A DNA stretch of 34,329 nt from Treponema sp. (GTDB lineage: Bacteria; Spirochaetota; Spirochaetia; Treponematales; Breznakiellaceae). Below, one piece after another: positions 17,038-24,856 of the stretch. Below the pieces are notes generated by a model, which did not search any database, was not told where the DNA came from, and was given only the letters and a program-made list of their open reading frames with translations. The stretch lies in NCBI GenBank assembly GCA_009787775.1, contig WQSQ01000016.1, positions 1-34,329 on the forward strand, read 5' to 3'. Numbering within the stretch: the stretch's first letter is position 1; each line of letters begins with the position of its first letter. A program made the translations under genes and the position numbers.

Positions 17038-17943
17038 TTATGATTCGTAATGCACCCAGCGGTTCTGAGTTTTAAATATAATTACGGTAAATACAGCAAT
17101 GATTAATACAAGTACCCAGGCCAGAGCCGAGGCATACCCCATATCCGGCGTACCCCTGAAAGCCCGCATATATACATACAACGCGTAAAACAAGGTATTA
17201 TACTGCGGATCGCCTGAGCCTCCTGATATAATAAAAGCCTGACTGAAAGCCGTAAAACCGTTAATAAGCTGCATAATGAGGTTGAAGAAAATGATCGGCG
17301 TCATCTGGGGAAGCGTTATCCTGAAAAATTGGTTAATCCAGCCGGCTCCGTCAATAGACGCCGCTTCGTAATAAGTTTTAGGAATTTGCCTAAGTCCCGC
17401 CAGGAATATCAGCATTGAAGAGCCGAACTGCCAAATCGCAAGAATAACTATAACTCCGAGCGCTGTATCAGGATTCCCAATCCAGCTTATGTTACTTTTT
17501 ATCCCAATAGCCTGTAAAACAATATTGATCAAACCGTCGGACATAAAAATACGCCGCCATAAAACGGCAATCGCGACGCTTGCGCCGACCAGTGAGGGGA
17601 TATAATATGCGGTTGTATATACTTTTGTCATCCATGAAGCACGTTTAAAAAGCGAAGCTAAAAAAAACGCAAAAATTAGACGAAGGGAAACCGAGAAAAA
17701 AGCATAAATAAAGGTAACTTGAAGTGTCTTCCAAAACAGGGAATCAGTTACCATTCGCTGAAAATTTTCCAGTCCGTTAAAGGCAGGGGGAGTAAAAAGA
17801 TTATACCTTGTAAAAGAAAAATAAAATGACATCCCCATCGGGATAATCGCAAAGGCAAAGAAACCAATAAGCCATGGACTTATAAAGAGAAACCCTGCAA
17901 TATCCTCCTTCAATTGCCTTTTACCGGTATAGTAAGCTTTCAT
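17038..17943 (-). CDS. Sugar ABC transporter permease, CUT1 family (MalF-like)
   Basis: The product is 301 residues with six membrane spans and the EAA loop at EAASIDGAGWINQFFRITLP. It begins with a hydrophilic Lys-rich tail and the phrase FISPWLIGFFAFAIIPMG, common in CUT1 MalF/UgpA types. It is followed by the MalG-like gene after an eleven-base gap. Upstream, between it and the binding protein, is a terminator hairpin that would let only part of the transcription reach it, in line with the need for more binding protein than permease. Confidence 0.88.
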   Translation of the reverse strand: MKAYYTGKRQLKEDIAGFLFISPWLIGFFAFAIIPMGMSFYFSFTRYNLFTPPAFNGLENFQRMVTDSLFWKTLQVTFIYAFFSVSLRLIFAFFLASLFKRASWMTKVYTTAYYIPSLVGASVAIAVLWRRIFMSDGLINIVLQAIGIKSNISWIGNPDTALGVIVILAIWQFGSSMLIFLAGLRQIPKTYYEAASIDGAGWINQFFRITLPQMTPIIFFNLIMQLINGFTAFSQAFIISGGSGDPQYNTLFYALYVYMRAFRGTPDMGYASALAWVLVLIIAVFTVIIFKTQNRWVHYES

Positions 17944-18003
17944 TGAACACTCCCGCTGTCATTATCTTTAACTTCATTCACAAAAACAATAATGTAATAC
18001 GGA

Positions 18004-18038
18004 TAAAAAACAGATGACCGCTTTTTAAGGCGGTCATC
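18004..18038 (-). terminator. Rho-independent (partial) terminator after the sugar-binding protein
   Basis: A perfect nine-base stem (18013-18021 with 18030-18038, GATGACCGC/GCGGTCATC) has an eight-base loop. On the minus strand it is followed by TGTTTTTTAT. It stands 12 bases past the stop of the binding-protein gene and before the permease start, the usual place for a leaky terminator that sets binding-protein excess. Confidence 0.85.
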
Positions 18039-18050
18039 CATATTTACCGG

Positions 18051-19349
18051 TTACCGGTTTTCTCTGGCTAATACAGCATTAGAATCCCGCACAACCTGGG
18101 CAAGACCGTTATCTACAGTAAGCCTGCCAAGGAAGATTTCCTGTACGATGTTACGCATAACCGGGTTTTCAATTTCACCCGCTCCCGAAGGATATGCAGG
18201 ATCAGCAGGAGAAGTATAGGGTTCTATCCTTGAAATGTAATTCGCAACTTTTTGGTCGCCTGCACTAAGAACACCATAAATATCCTGGCGGATCTGGGTA
18301 TTAACAGGAATTCCTCGTTCAGCGAGAAGAATACGGCCTGCGCTGAGGTCATTAACAAAGAAGTTTATAAATTTTGCGGCAAGATCTTTATTCTGTGATC
18401 TGGCTGTCATGGAAATAAACATTGACGCTCTGTAATATGTGCCGTTAGCTGTTTTACCGGGTACGCTTGGGAACAAAATATAATCCAGAGAGCGGCGCGC
18501 CGCGTCCTGGAAGCCTACAAGCTGGTTACTCCAGTTCATTTGATTCCATGTCTTCCCGAGCGGTAAAGGTTCTTCGGCCATTGCTTTTCCCTGAATCCAT
18601 GCATCCTGTATATCATAGAGTATACCGGCATTCATCAGACGCATTTCCATATTCAAATAATCCCTGACAGCATTATAAGCTGTCTGATTATTGGTAATGC
18701 CAAGCGTTCTGTTATCATCATTAAAACATGGACTGCCAAACTGGCGGGAAATATGCTCTAAAACTTGCCTGAAATTGAACGGAGGAATAGACTGAACACC
18801 TGTACTTGTATAAATCTGATTGGCAATTCTTTCATAATCCGTCCATGTCCATGTAGTGTCGTCAATTGTAACACCTGCTCTCTGGAGAACCGCGGGGTCT
18901 ACAATCATCCCCCATGCATTGGTTGCAAGGATTAGACCGGCAAGCGTATTCCCAATTCTTCCGGCTGCAACAGCGCCAGAAGGCCAGTATGTAAGGTCAA
19001 TAGCTCCGCCTGCGCGGGCATACGGAGTCAAGTCCTGAAGCTGACCATTTGTGTTATATAATTTGATCCATGAAACATCCTGTTGAATAACATCAGGAAG
19101 GTTCCCTGAGGCTGACTGCGTAGCCAGTCTGTCCCAATAGGCTGCAAAAGCAACACCGGCTTCAGCTTCAACTTTAACTCCGGGGTTGACTGCTTCAAAC
19201 AACCTAATTACTGCGTTTGTCCTGTCATCACGCGCGACATTTCCCCACCAGCCAAAGCGAAGGGAACCGGATGTATCCTGCGCCGGACTGGCGAAAAGCA
19301 TCATCGGCAGAATCATAAGGATGAGCAGTAAAAAACCAATTTTCTTCAT
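18051..19349 (-). CDS. Extracellular solute-binding protein, sugar type (CUT1)
   Basis: The product is 432 residues. The Sec signal peptide runs to FASPA near residue 22; no Cys follows, so it is not a lipoprotein. The mature part begins with the LRFGWWGN strand and carries the type-1 sugar-binding pattern (AVNPGVKVEAE, the WNQMNWSNQLVG region and FISMTARSQNKDLAAKFINFF). A strong AGGAGG ribosome binding site precedes the ATG by seven bases. It heads the minus-strand unit; by context it would capture a rhamnogalacturonan-derived oligosaccharide or rhamnose. Confidence 0.87.
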   Translation of the reverse strand: MKKIGFLLLILMILPMMLFASPAQDTSGSLRFGWWGNVARDDRTNAVIRLFEAVNPGVKVEAEAGVAFAAYWDRLATQSASGNLPDVIQQDVSWIKLYNTNGQLQDLTPYARAGGAIDLTYWPSGAVAAGRIGNTLAGLILATNAWGMIVDPAVLQRAGVTIDDTTWTWTDYERIANQIYTSTGVQSIPPFNFRQVLEHISRQFGSPCFNDDNRTLGITNNQTAYNAVRDYLNMEMRLMNAGILYDIQDAWIQGKAMAEEPLPLGKTWNQMNWSNQLVGFQDAARRSLDYILFPSVPGKTANGTYYRASMFISMTARSQNKDLAAKFINFFVNDLSAGRILLAERGIPVNTQIRQDIYGVLSAGDQKVANYISRIEPYTSPADPAYPSGAGEIENPVMRNIVQEIFLGRLTVDNGLAQVVRDSNAVLARENR

Positions 19350-19625
19350 TCTAATTCCTCCTGTAGGATTTATTTCTTATATTATCTCATGAGTATTATT
19401 GAGCCGTCAATAGGAGAAATAAGTATAAGTAAGCGATTAACGTTAAATTAAAATATAATTATATCTTTATTTATATCAAATTACCTGTGCTATTTCCAAA
19501 ACTCAGTTGGTTTTGGAAAAGCCTCCCCTAATATCAGTAGTCTCAAATAATATTCCCTGTTTAAAACATTCTTTTTTCATTGATTTCACCTATAAATGAG
19601 GTATATACTACATTCAGGAGTTGAA
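19350..19625. promoter_or_regulatory. Divergent control region of the sugar ABC and rha units
   Basis: This region separates the binding-protein gene from rhaM. It contains a perfect ten-pair hairpin or dyad at 19493-19502 and 19510-19519 (TTTCCAAAAC/GTTTTGGAAA, seven-base loop) that could be a regulator site. The plus-strand promoter TTGATT (19580-19585), 18 bases, TATACT (19604-19609) would start transcription about ten bases before the AGGAG of rhaM. Nothing else is evident. Confidence 0.5.
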
Positions 19626-19940
19626 ATGAGAAGAAATGCCTTTGCGATGCGATTAAAACCCGGCTGTGAAGCTGAATATAAAAAACGCCATGATGAAATT
19701 TGGCCTGAACTTAAAGATGAATTAAGAAAAGCCGGCGTTTCGGATTATTCGATATACCTTGACAATAAAACCAATACGTTATTCGCTTTTCAATACCTTG
19801 CGGACGACGCTACAAACGATGATTTGCCGCAAAAAGAAATAATTAAAAAATGGTGGCACATGATGAAGGATGTAATGGATACAAATCCTGATGAATCGCC
19901 CGTAAGCAGTACGTTAATTGAAATGTTTCATCTGGATTAA
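19626..19940 (+). CDS. rhaM: L-rhamnose mutarotase
   Basis: This enzyme interconverts alpha- and beta-L-rhamnose so that the isomerase receives its preferred anomer. The 104-residue length equals the family's usual size. With ATG 19626 (AGGAG five bases upstream), Tyr18, His22 and Trp76 fall at the same numbers as the active-site residues reported for E. coli YiiL, which supports both the identity and the start; an upstream in-frame start lies within the promoter region. It is the first gene of rhaM-aldolase-rhaA-dehydrogenase, each a few bases apart. Confidence 0.93.
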   Translation: MRRNAFAMRLKPGCEAEYKKRHDEIWPELKDELRKAGVSDYSIYLDNKTNTLFAFQYLADDATNDDLPQKEIIKKWWHMMKDVMDTNPDESPVSSTLIEMFHLD

Positions 19941-19945
19941 TATTT

Positions 19946-21061
19946 ATGAGCATTGAAAAGCTGTCTGAGTTATCCCGTTTTTACGGAAGTAATCCGGAAT
20001 ATACGCTTGCAGGCGGAGGAAATACCTCTTTTAAAGATGAAGAAACCTTATTTGTAAAAGCGTCAGGTTTTTCTCTTGCAGATGCAACGGCGGATTCCTT
20101 TGTAAAAATGGACAGGCAGGCATTAAACGCAATCTGGGAAAAAGCATACCCCGCATCCAGCGAAGAAAGGGAAAAAGAAGTATTAGCCGATTTAATGGCG
20201 GCGCGAAAAGAAGGAGATAAAAGGCCAAGCGTAGAAGCGCTGTTACACGATATCATCCCCTTTTCATATGTTGTCCACCTGCACCCGGCTTTGGTAAACG
20301 GACTATGCTGCTCCAAAAATGGAGAAACCGCTTTTAAGGAAATTTTCTGCGAAGATACATTGTGGATTCCGTCTACAAACCCAGGCTACATTCTTTCCCG
20401 CCTTGTAAAAACAGCGTTAGACGAATATTACGCTGCGCAAAAAAAGCACCCGTCCGTTATTCTATTGCAAAACCATGGTATTTTTGCAGGAGCGGACACA
20501 ATAGAGGGAATAAAGCGCGTATACGATGAAGTAATGGAAAAAATCGGCGCTAAGATAATAAGAAAACCGGATTTTTCTGATGAAGAGCGAATCTCCGCAG
20601 AAGAAATCCCCCGCAAGCACGTGGATATATTTGCATTATTAAAAGAAATTAGCGGTTATTCTTCTTTTATGAACAGCAGGGAAATAGCGCGTTATATCAA
20701 AGATCGCCCTTCTTTCTATCCTGTGTCATCGGCGTTTACTCCAGATCATATTGTCTACGCGGGAAGCGATCCTCTTTTTACGGAGGCAAATACACCGGAG
20801 ACAATTCGCACAGATTGGGATAAACATACTCAAAAAACAGGCAGGGCTGCTAAAATTATCGCCGTTAAGGGCCTTGGTGTATTCAGCGCGGCGGCAACAC
20901 AGAAGGCGGCTTTTTTTGCTCTTGATCTTTTTAAGGATACGGTAAAGGTAGCGGTTTATACAGAAAGTTTCGCCGGTCCTCTTTTTATGACACAGGATAA
21001 AATTGATTTTATCAATAATTGGGAAGTTGAACGTTTTCGATCCGGAGTATCAACAAAATAG
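19946..21061 (+). CDS. Class II aldolase, probable rhamnulose-1-phosphate aldolase
   Basis: The 371-residue enzyme would split L-rhamnulose-1-phosphate into DHAP and L-lactaldehyde. GGGNTS (residues 23-28) binds phosphate. His111 and His113 (VVHLHP) with His177 (LQNHGIF) are the zinc ligands, and Glu97 is the likely catalytic base. Single-domain class II aldolases are about 215-275 residues. The extra 130 C-terminal residues look like those at the end of the aldolase half of the bifunctional RhaEW-type enzyme, which continues into an SDR; here the frame simply ends (FINNWEVERFRSG region), and an SDR is encoded separately at 23645-24856. ATG 19946 lacks a clear Shine-Dalgarno and probably depends on coupling to rhaM. 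Confidence 0.8.
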   Translation: MSIEKLSELSRFYGSNPEYTLAGGGNTSFKDEETLFVKASGFSLADATADSFVKMDRQALNAIWEKAYPASSEEREKEVLADLMAARKEGDKRPSVEALLHDIIPFSYVVHLHPALVNGLCCSKNGETAFKEIFCEDTLWIPSTNPGYILSRLVKTALDEYYAAQKKHPSVILLQNHGIFAGADTIEGIKRVYDEVMEKIGAKIIRKPDFSDEERISAEEIPRKHVDIFALLKEISGYSSFMNSREIARYIKDRPSFYPVSSAFTPDHIVYAGSDPLFTEANTPETIRTDWDKHTQKTGRAAKIIAVKGLGVFSAAATQKAAFFALDLFKDTVKVAVYTESFAGPLFMTQDKIDFINNWEVERFRSGVSTK

Positions 21062-21071
21062 CGGAGGAATT

Positions 21072-22361
21072 ATGAAAGAAGATAAAAAAACAGGCGAACA
21101 ATTAAAACAATCAATCGAAGAATCCTATGAGCTTGCAAAAACAGCATACACACAATTCGGGGTTAATACTGATAAGGCAATCCGCGCCGCGCTTGACATC
21201 CCGGTTTCCGTACAGTGCTGGCAGGGTGACGATGTTACCGGATTTGAAGGCAGCGTCGGATCAGGGGGCGGCATTCTCGCTACCGGAAATTATCCGGGAA
21301 GAGCGCGTAACGCAGACGAACTTAGAGCGGACGCACAGTTCGCCTTTTCATTAATTCCCGGAAAAAAACGTTTTAACCTGCATACCCTTTATGCTGAAAC
21401 AGGCGGAAAAAAAGTTTCGCGCGACGAACTTGAACCGGAACATTTTAAAACGTGGATGTCCTGGTCAAAGAAAAAGAAAATCCCGCTTGATTTTAACCCC
21501 AGCTTCTTCGCTCACCCGATGGCAAATACGGGCTACACTCTTTCAAGCGATGATAAGAGAATCCGTGATTTCTGGATTCGCCACTGCAAGGCATCGCGCA
21601 AAATTGCTTCAGCTATCGGAGCGAATCAGGGAAGCCCGTGCGTGAACAATATCTGGGTGCCTGACGGCTCCAAAGACACGCCCGCTGATCGTCTTTCCCC
21701 AAGACAGAGACTGCGCGACGCGTTAGATGAAACCATTGAAATAAAATACGAGGCGAAAACGATCACGGACGCTGTTGAGTCAAAACTGTTCGGCATAGGA
21801 AGCGAAGCCTATGTTGTCGGCTCTCATGAGTTTTATATGGGATATGCCTCCGCCAGGCAGATCAAGTTATGCCTTGATTCGGGGCATTTTCATCCGACAG
21901 AAGCACTTGCTGATAAAATATCCGCGGCTCTTCTTTTTATTCCCGGTCTTTTAATACATTTCAGCCGCGGCCTCAGGTGGGATTCGGATCATGTCGCGAT
22001 TTATTCTGATGAGTTACGCGACACTTGCCGCGAAATCGCAAGAGCGAAATGTTTTAACCGTATCGACATAGCCCTGGATTTCTTTGACGCTTCAATTAAC
22101 CGTATCGCAGCATGGACGATAGGCACAAGGTCTCTTCGCAAAGGTCTGCTGGAAGCGCTTTTGGAACCTACAAAGATGCTTACGGACGCGGAAAAAGCCG
22201 GAAAGAATCACGAGCGCCTCGCTATTATGGAAGAGCTAAAAACGCTTCCTTTCAGCGCCGTTTGGGATAAACTCTGTTTTGACGCAGAAGTTCCTTCGGG
22301 AATAAACTGGCTTTATAAAGTCGATCAATATGAAAAAGATGTTTTGAACAAAAGAAAATAA
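21072..22361 (+). CDS. rhaA: L-rhamnose isomerase
   Basis: The 429-residue enzyme interconverts L-rhamnose and L-rhamnulose. VQCWQGDDVTGFE at about residues 45-57 is a family hallmark. GSHEFYMGYA, CLDSGHFHPTE and LRWDSDHV carry the Glu, Asp and His metal ligands. Length is close to E. coli RhaA (419). ATG 21072 has GGAGG five bases upstream, and an earlier in-frame start lies inside the aldolase gene. It is third in the rha unit. Confidence 0.95.
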   Translation: MKEDKKTGEQLKQSIEESYELAKTAYTQFGVNTDKAIRAALDIPVSVQCWQGDDVTGFEGSVGSGGGILATGNYPGRARNADELRADAQFAFSLIPGKKRFNLHTLYAETGGKKVSRDELEPEHFKTWMSWSKKKKIPLDFNPSFFAHPMANTGYTLSSDDKRIRDFWIRHCKASRKIASAIGANQGSPCVNNIWVPDGSKDTPADRLSPRQRLRDALDETIEIKYEAKTITDAVESKLFGIGSEAYVVGSHEFYMGYASARQIKLCLDSGHFHPTEALADKISAALLFIPGLLIHFSRGLRWDSDHVAIYSDELRDTCREIARAKCFNRIDIALDFFDASINRIAAWTIGTRSLRKGLLEALLEPTKMLTDAEKAGKNHERLAIMEELKTLPFSAVWDKLCFDAEVPSGINWLYKVDQYEKDVLNKRK

Positions 22362-22370
22362 AGAGTGAAA

Positions 22371-23648
22371 ATGAAAACAAAAGCTGTCCGTTTATACGGA
22401 GAAAATGATCTTCGCCTTGATGAGTTTGAACTGCCTCCTATGAAAGACGATGAAATTCTTGCGAAGGTATTTTCCGATTCAATCTGCATGTCGAGTCACA
22501 AGCTTGCATCGCAAGGCGCGAAGCATAAACGCGTGCGCCATGACCTTTCCAAAACCCAGCCGATTATAGGTCACGAATTTTGCGGAACAATTGAACAGGT
22601 AGGCGCGAAATGGAAAGACAAGTATAAAGCCGGGAATAAGTTCGCGATTCAGACGGCGCTTAATTATCCCGATGAAAACGGTGAAGCTACATTATGGGCG
22701 CCTGGTTATTCTTACGAATACATCGGAGGAAGCGCAGCTTATGTAATAATTCCAAAAGAAGTAATGGAGATGAACTGCCTTCTTGACTACAATGGAGAAA
22801 ATTATTATATGGGTTCCCTTTCCGAGCCTGTTTCCTGCATAGTAGGAGCGTTTCACGCGCAGTATCACACAAAAGCAGGCTCTTATGTACATTCAATGGG
22901 GATTGCGCAAGGCGGTTCAATGGCGCTCCTTGCAGGGGTCGGCCCAATGGGGTTAGGCGCAATAGATTACGCGATTCACAACCCAAGAAAACCTTCGCTT
23001 CTTGTTGTCACAGATATCGACGACAGCCGCCTCTCCCGCGCGGCTCAGCTTCTGACAGCCAAAGACGCAGAAAAGAACGGAGTTAAATTAATTTATGTTA
23101 ACACGAAAAACCTGGCTGATCCCGTCGATCATTTAAAATCAATAAACGGCGGAAAACTTTATGATGATGTTTTTGTATTCGCGCCTTTAAAACCTGTGCT
23201 TGAAATGGGGGACAGGCTTTTAGGCAGGGACGGCTGTCTTAACTTTTTCGCAGGCCCTGTAAATCCCGCATTTTCCGCTGAGTTTAATTTTTACAATGTA
23301 CATTATGAATCGCATCATATTGTCGGAACATCAGGGGGAAATACAGATGACATGAAAGAATCCCTTGAAATGATGGCAAAAGGTGAATTAAATCCGGGCT
23401 TTATGATCACCCACATCGGAGGATTAAACACAGCTCCCGAAACAACAATAAACCTTGATAAAATTCCCGGAGGTAAAAAACTCATTTATACTCATAAAAA
23501 ACTTGACCTTACCGCGATCGATGATTTCACTGAAAAAGGAAAAAACGATCCTTTCTATGCAAAACTCGCGGAGATATGCGCCCGCCATCAGGGATTATGG
23601 AACACAGAAGCTGAGAAGTATTTACTGGATAACGCTCCGGAGATTTAA
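22371..23648 (+). CDS. Zinc-type alcohol dehydrogenase-like (MDR) protein
   Basis: The 425-residue medium-chain dehydrogenase has a catalytic Cys in DSICMSSHK (about residue 37), GHEFCG at about 65 with the ligand His-Glu, and a Rossmann fold at GVGPMGLGAIDYA. The structural four-Cys zinc lobe of classical ADH is absent. From memory it resembles sorbose-1-phosphate/sorbitol-6-phosphate dehydrogenase relatives. Its place after rhaA suggests it handles rhamnose breakdown products, such as lactaldehyde, or a related deoxy-sugar. The start is ATG 22371, with AGAG just upstream; GTG 22365 is possible. Its stop overlaps that of the converging SDR by four bases. Confidence 0.75.
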   Translation: MKTKAVRLYGENDLRLDEFELPPMKDDEILAKVFSDSICMSSHKLASQGAKHKRVRHDLSKTQPIIGHEFCGTIEQVGAKWKDKYKAGNKFAIQTALNYPDENGEATLWAPGYSYEYIGGSAAYVIIPKEVMEMNCLLDYNGENYYMGSLSEPVSCIVGAFHAQYHTKAGSYVHSMGIAQGGSMALLAGVGPMGLGAIDYAIHNPRKPSLLVVTDIDDSRLSRAAQLLTAKDAEKNGVKLIYVNTKNLADPVDHLKSINGGKLYDDVFVFAPLKPVLEMGDRLLGRDGCLNFFAGPVNPAFSAEFNFYNVHYESHHIVGTSGGNTDDMKESLEMMAKGELNPGFMITHIGGLNTAPETTINLDKIPGGKKLIYTHKKLDLTAIDDFTEKGKNDPFYAKLAEICARHQGLWNTEAEKYLLDNAPEI

Positions 23649-24856
23649 TGCAGCATTATCTGTCCGCCTGTAACGGGAACAGCCTGCCCTGTTTCATATT
23701 CCTGTTCGACAATGTAATAAATAGCGCACATTAAATCCTTTCCGGTGCAGCCTCTTTTCATGGGAACTTTTGATTCGTAAAAGCTGCGCACATCGGCGAT
23801 GCTTTTTGCGCCGGGAACTTTTCCCTGTTTTAAATACTGAACGAATAGTCCTTTGTCAGGATCCGACCATAAAGGGCCGTCAAGAAAGTTTCCCGGACAC
23901 ACAGCGTTCACTTTTACTCCGTATTCAATAAGCTCCATCGCAAAACTCGCAGTAAGGCCGAGCCCTCCGAACTTTCCTCCGGCGTACGCTCCGTTTTTGT
24001 TGGAACCTTCAAGGCCGGACTTTGAGTTTACCTGAATAATGTCTGTCTTCCAGTCAGGCGCGCTGTAGTGCTGCGCTCTTAATAACCTGCCTGCGTATTT
24101 GCAGATAATAAAAAAGCCCGTGTAATTGATGTCTGTGACAAACTTAAAATCCTGCAGCTCCTGTTCAAGAACGCTTCCTGCCTTAAGCACTCCGGCGTTG
24201 CTGACGCAGATATCAAGGCCGCCCGCGGTTAGTGCCACCGTATTGAACATCGCTTCCACTGATTCTTCGCTTGATACATTCACTTCAACAGCGACAGCGG
24301 CTGTCCGTTTTTCATTTTCATTTATTAAAGCCGCCAGCTTTTTCGCTCCGTTAATGTTAAGGTCTGCGATAAAAACAAGGGCTCCTGCGTGCGCGAGGTT
24401 GCGCGTTATTTCCTCTCCGATTCCCTGAGCGCCTCCTGTAACCAGAGCTATTTTGTTTTTTACAACATCTGATCTTTTCTGCGCGTCAATTAAGATATTG
24501 TCCCTTGCGTGTATTTCGGCAAAGTGGGATGTTTTTTTCTCATCAAGGCATTTGCGCGCTGAATCAAGATCCTCTCCAATCCAGCATACGCCTGCATGCC
24601 TGCCGTCAATTGACACCGCGACGCAGGAGGGCACCGAAACAAAGCCGTCTTCCTTAATGTCGTTCTTCTTCCAGTCAGAATAAGCGCTGCGGATAATATT
24701 CGCCGCAGCCTGCTCTGTGTCTGTTGATTTTAATTCCGCTTTCATGGCGGTTTTGGGAACAATTAATTCCCAGTCGTTAAAGACTGCAATATGAGGTTTT
24801 CCAGTAACGTCAATGCAGAGCCCTCTTACAAGAGCGGATATTATACCGTATTTCAT
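23645..24856 (-). CDS. SDR-family dehydrogenase with 133-residue N-terminal region
   Basis: The 403-residue product ends in a standard short-chain dehydrogenase (residues about 134-400): TGGAQGIG cofactor loop, SNAG, then the catalytic Ser in VNSKSG and Tyr/Lys in YAGGK. The SDR half is of the type fused to the aldolase in bifunctional RhaEW enzymes, where it is a lactaldehyde dehydrogenase. The first 133 residues (MKYGIISALVRGLC start, IAVFNDWELIVPKTA) are not a known SDR part and I do not recognise them. ATG 24856 overlaps the PHP stop (ATGA) with GGAG six bases upstream, so the two genes are coupled. Lactaldehyde or rhamnose dehydrogenase are both possible roles. Confidence 0.7.
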   Translation of the reverse strand: MKYGIISALVRGLCIDVTGKPHIAVFNDWELIVPKTAMKAELKSTDTEQAAANIIRSAYSDWKKNDIKEDGFVSVPSCVAVSIDGRHAGVCWIGEDLDSARKCLDEKKTSHFAEIHARDNILIDAQKRSDVVKNKIALVTGGAQGIGEEITRNLAHAGALVFIADLNINGAKKLAALINENEKRTAAVAVEVNVSSEESVEAMFNTVALTAGGLDICVSNAGVLKAGSVLEQELQDFKFVTDINYTGFFIICKYAGRLLRAQHYSAPDWKTDIIQVNSKSGLEGSNKNGAYAGGKFGGLGLTASFAMELIEYGVKVNAVCPGNFLDGPLWSDPDKGLFVQYLKQGKVPGAKSIADVRSFYESKVPMKRGCTGKDLMCAIYYIVEQEYETGQAVPVTGGQIMLH

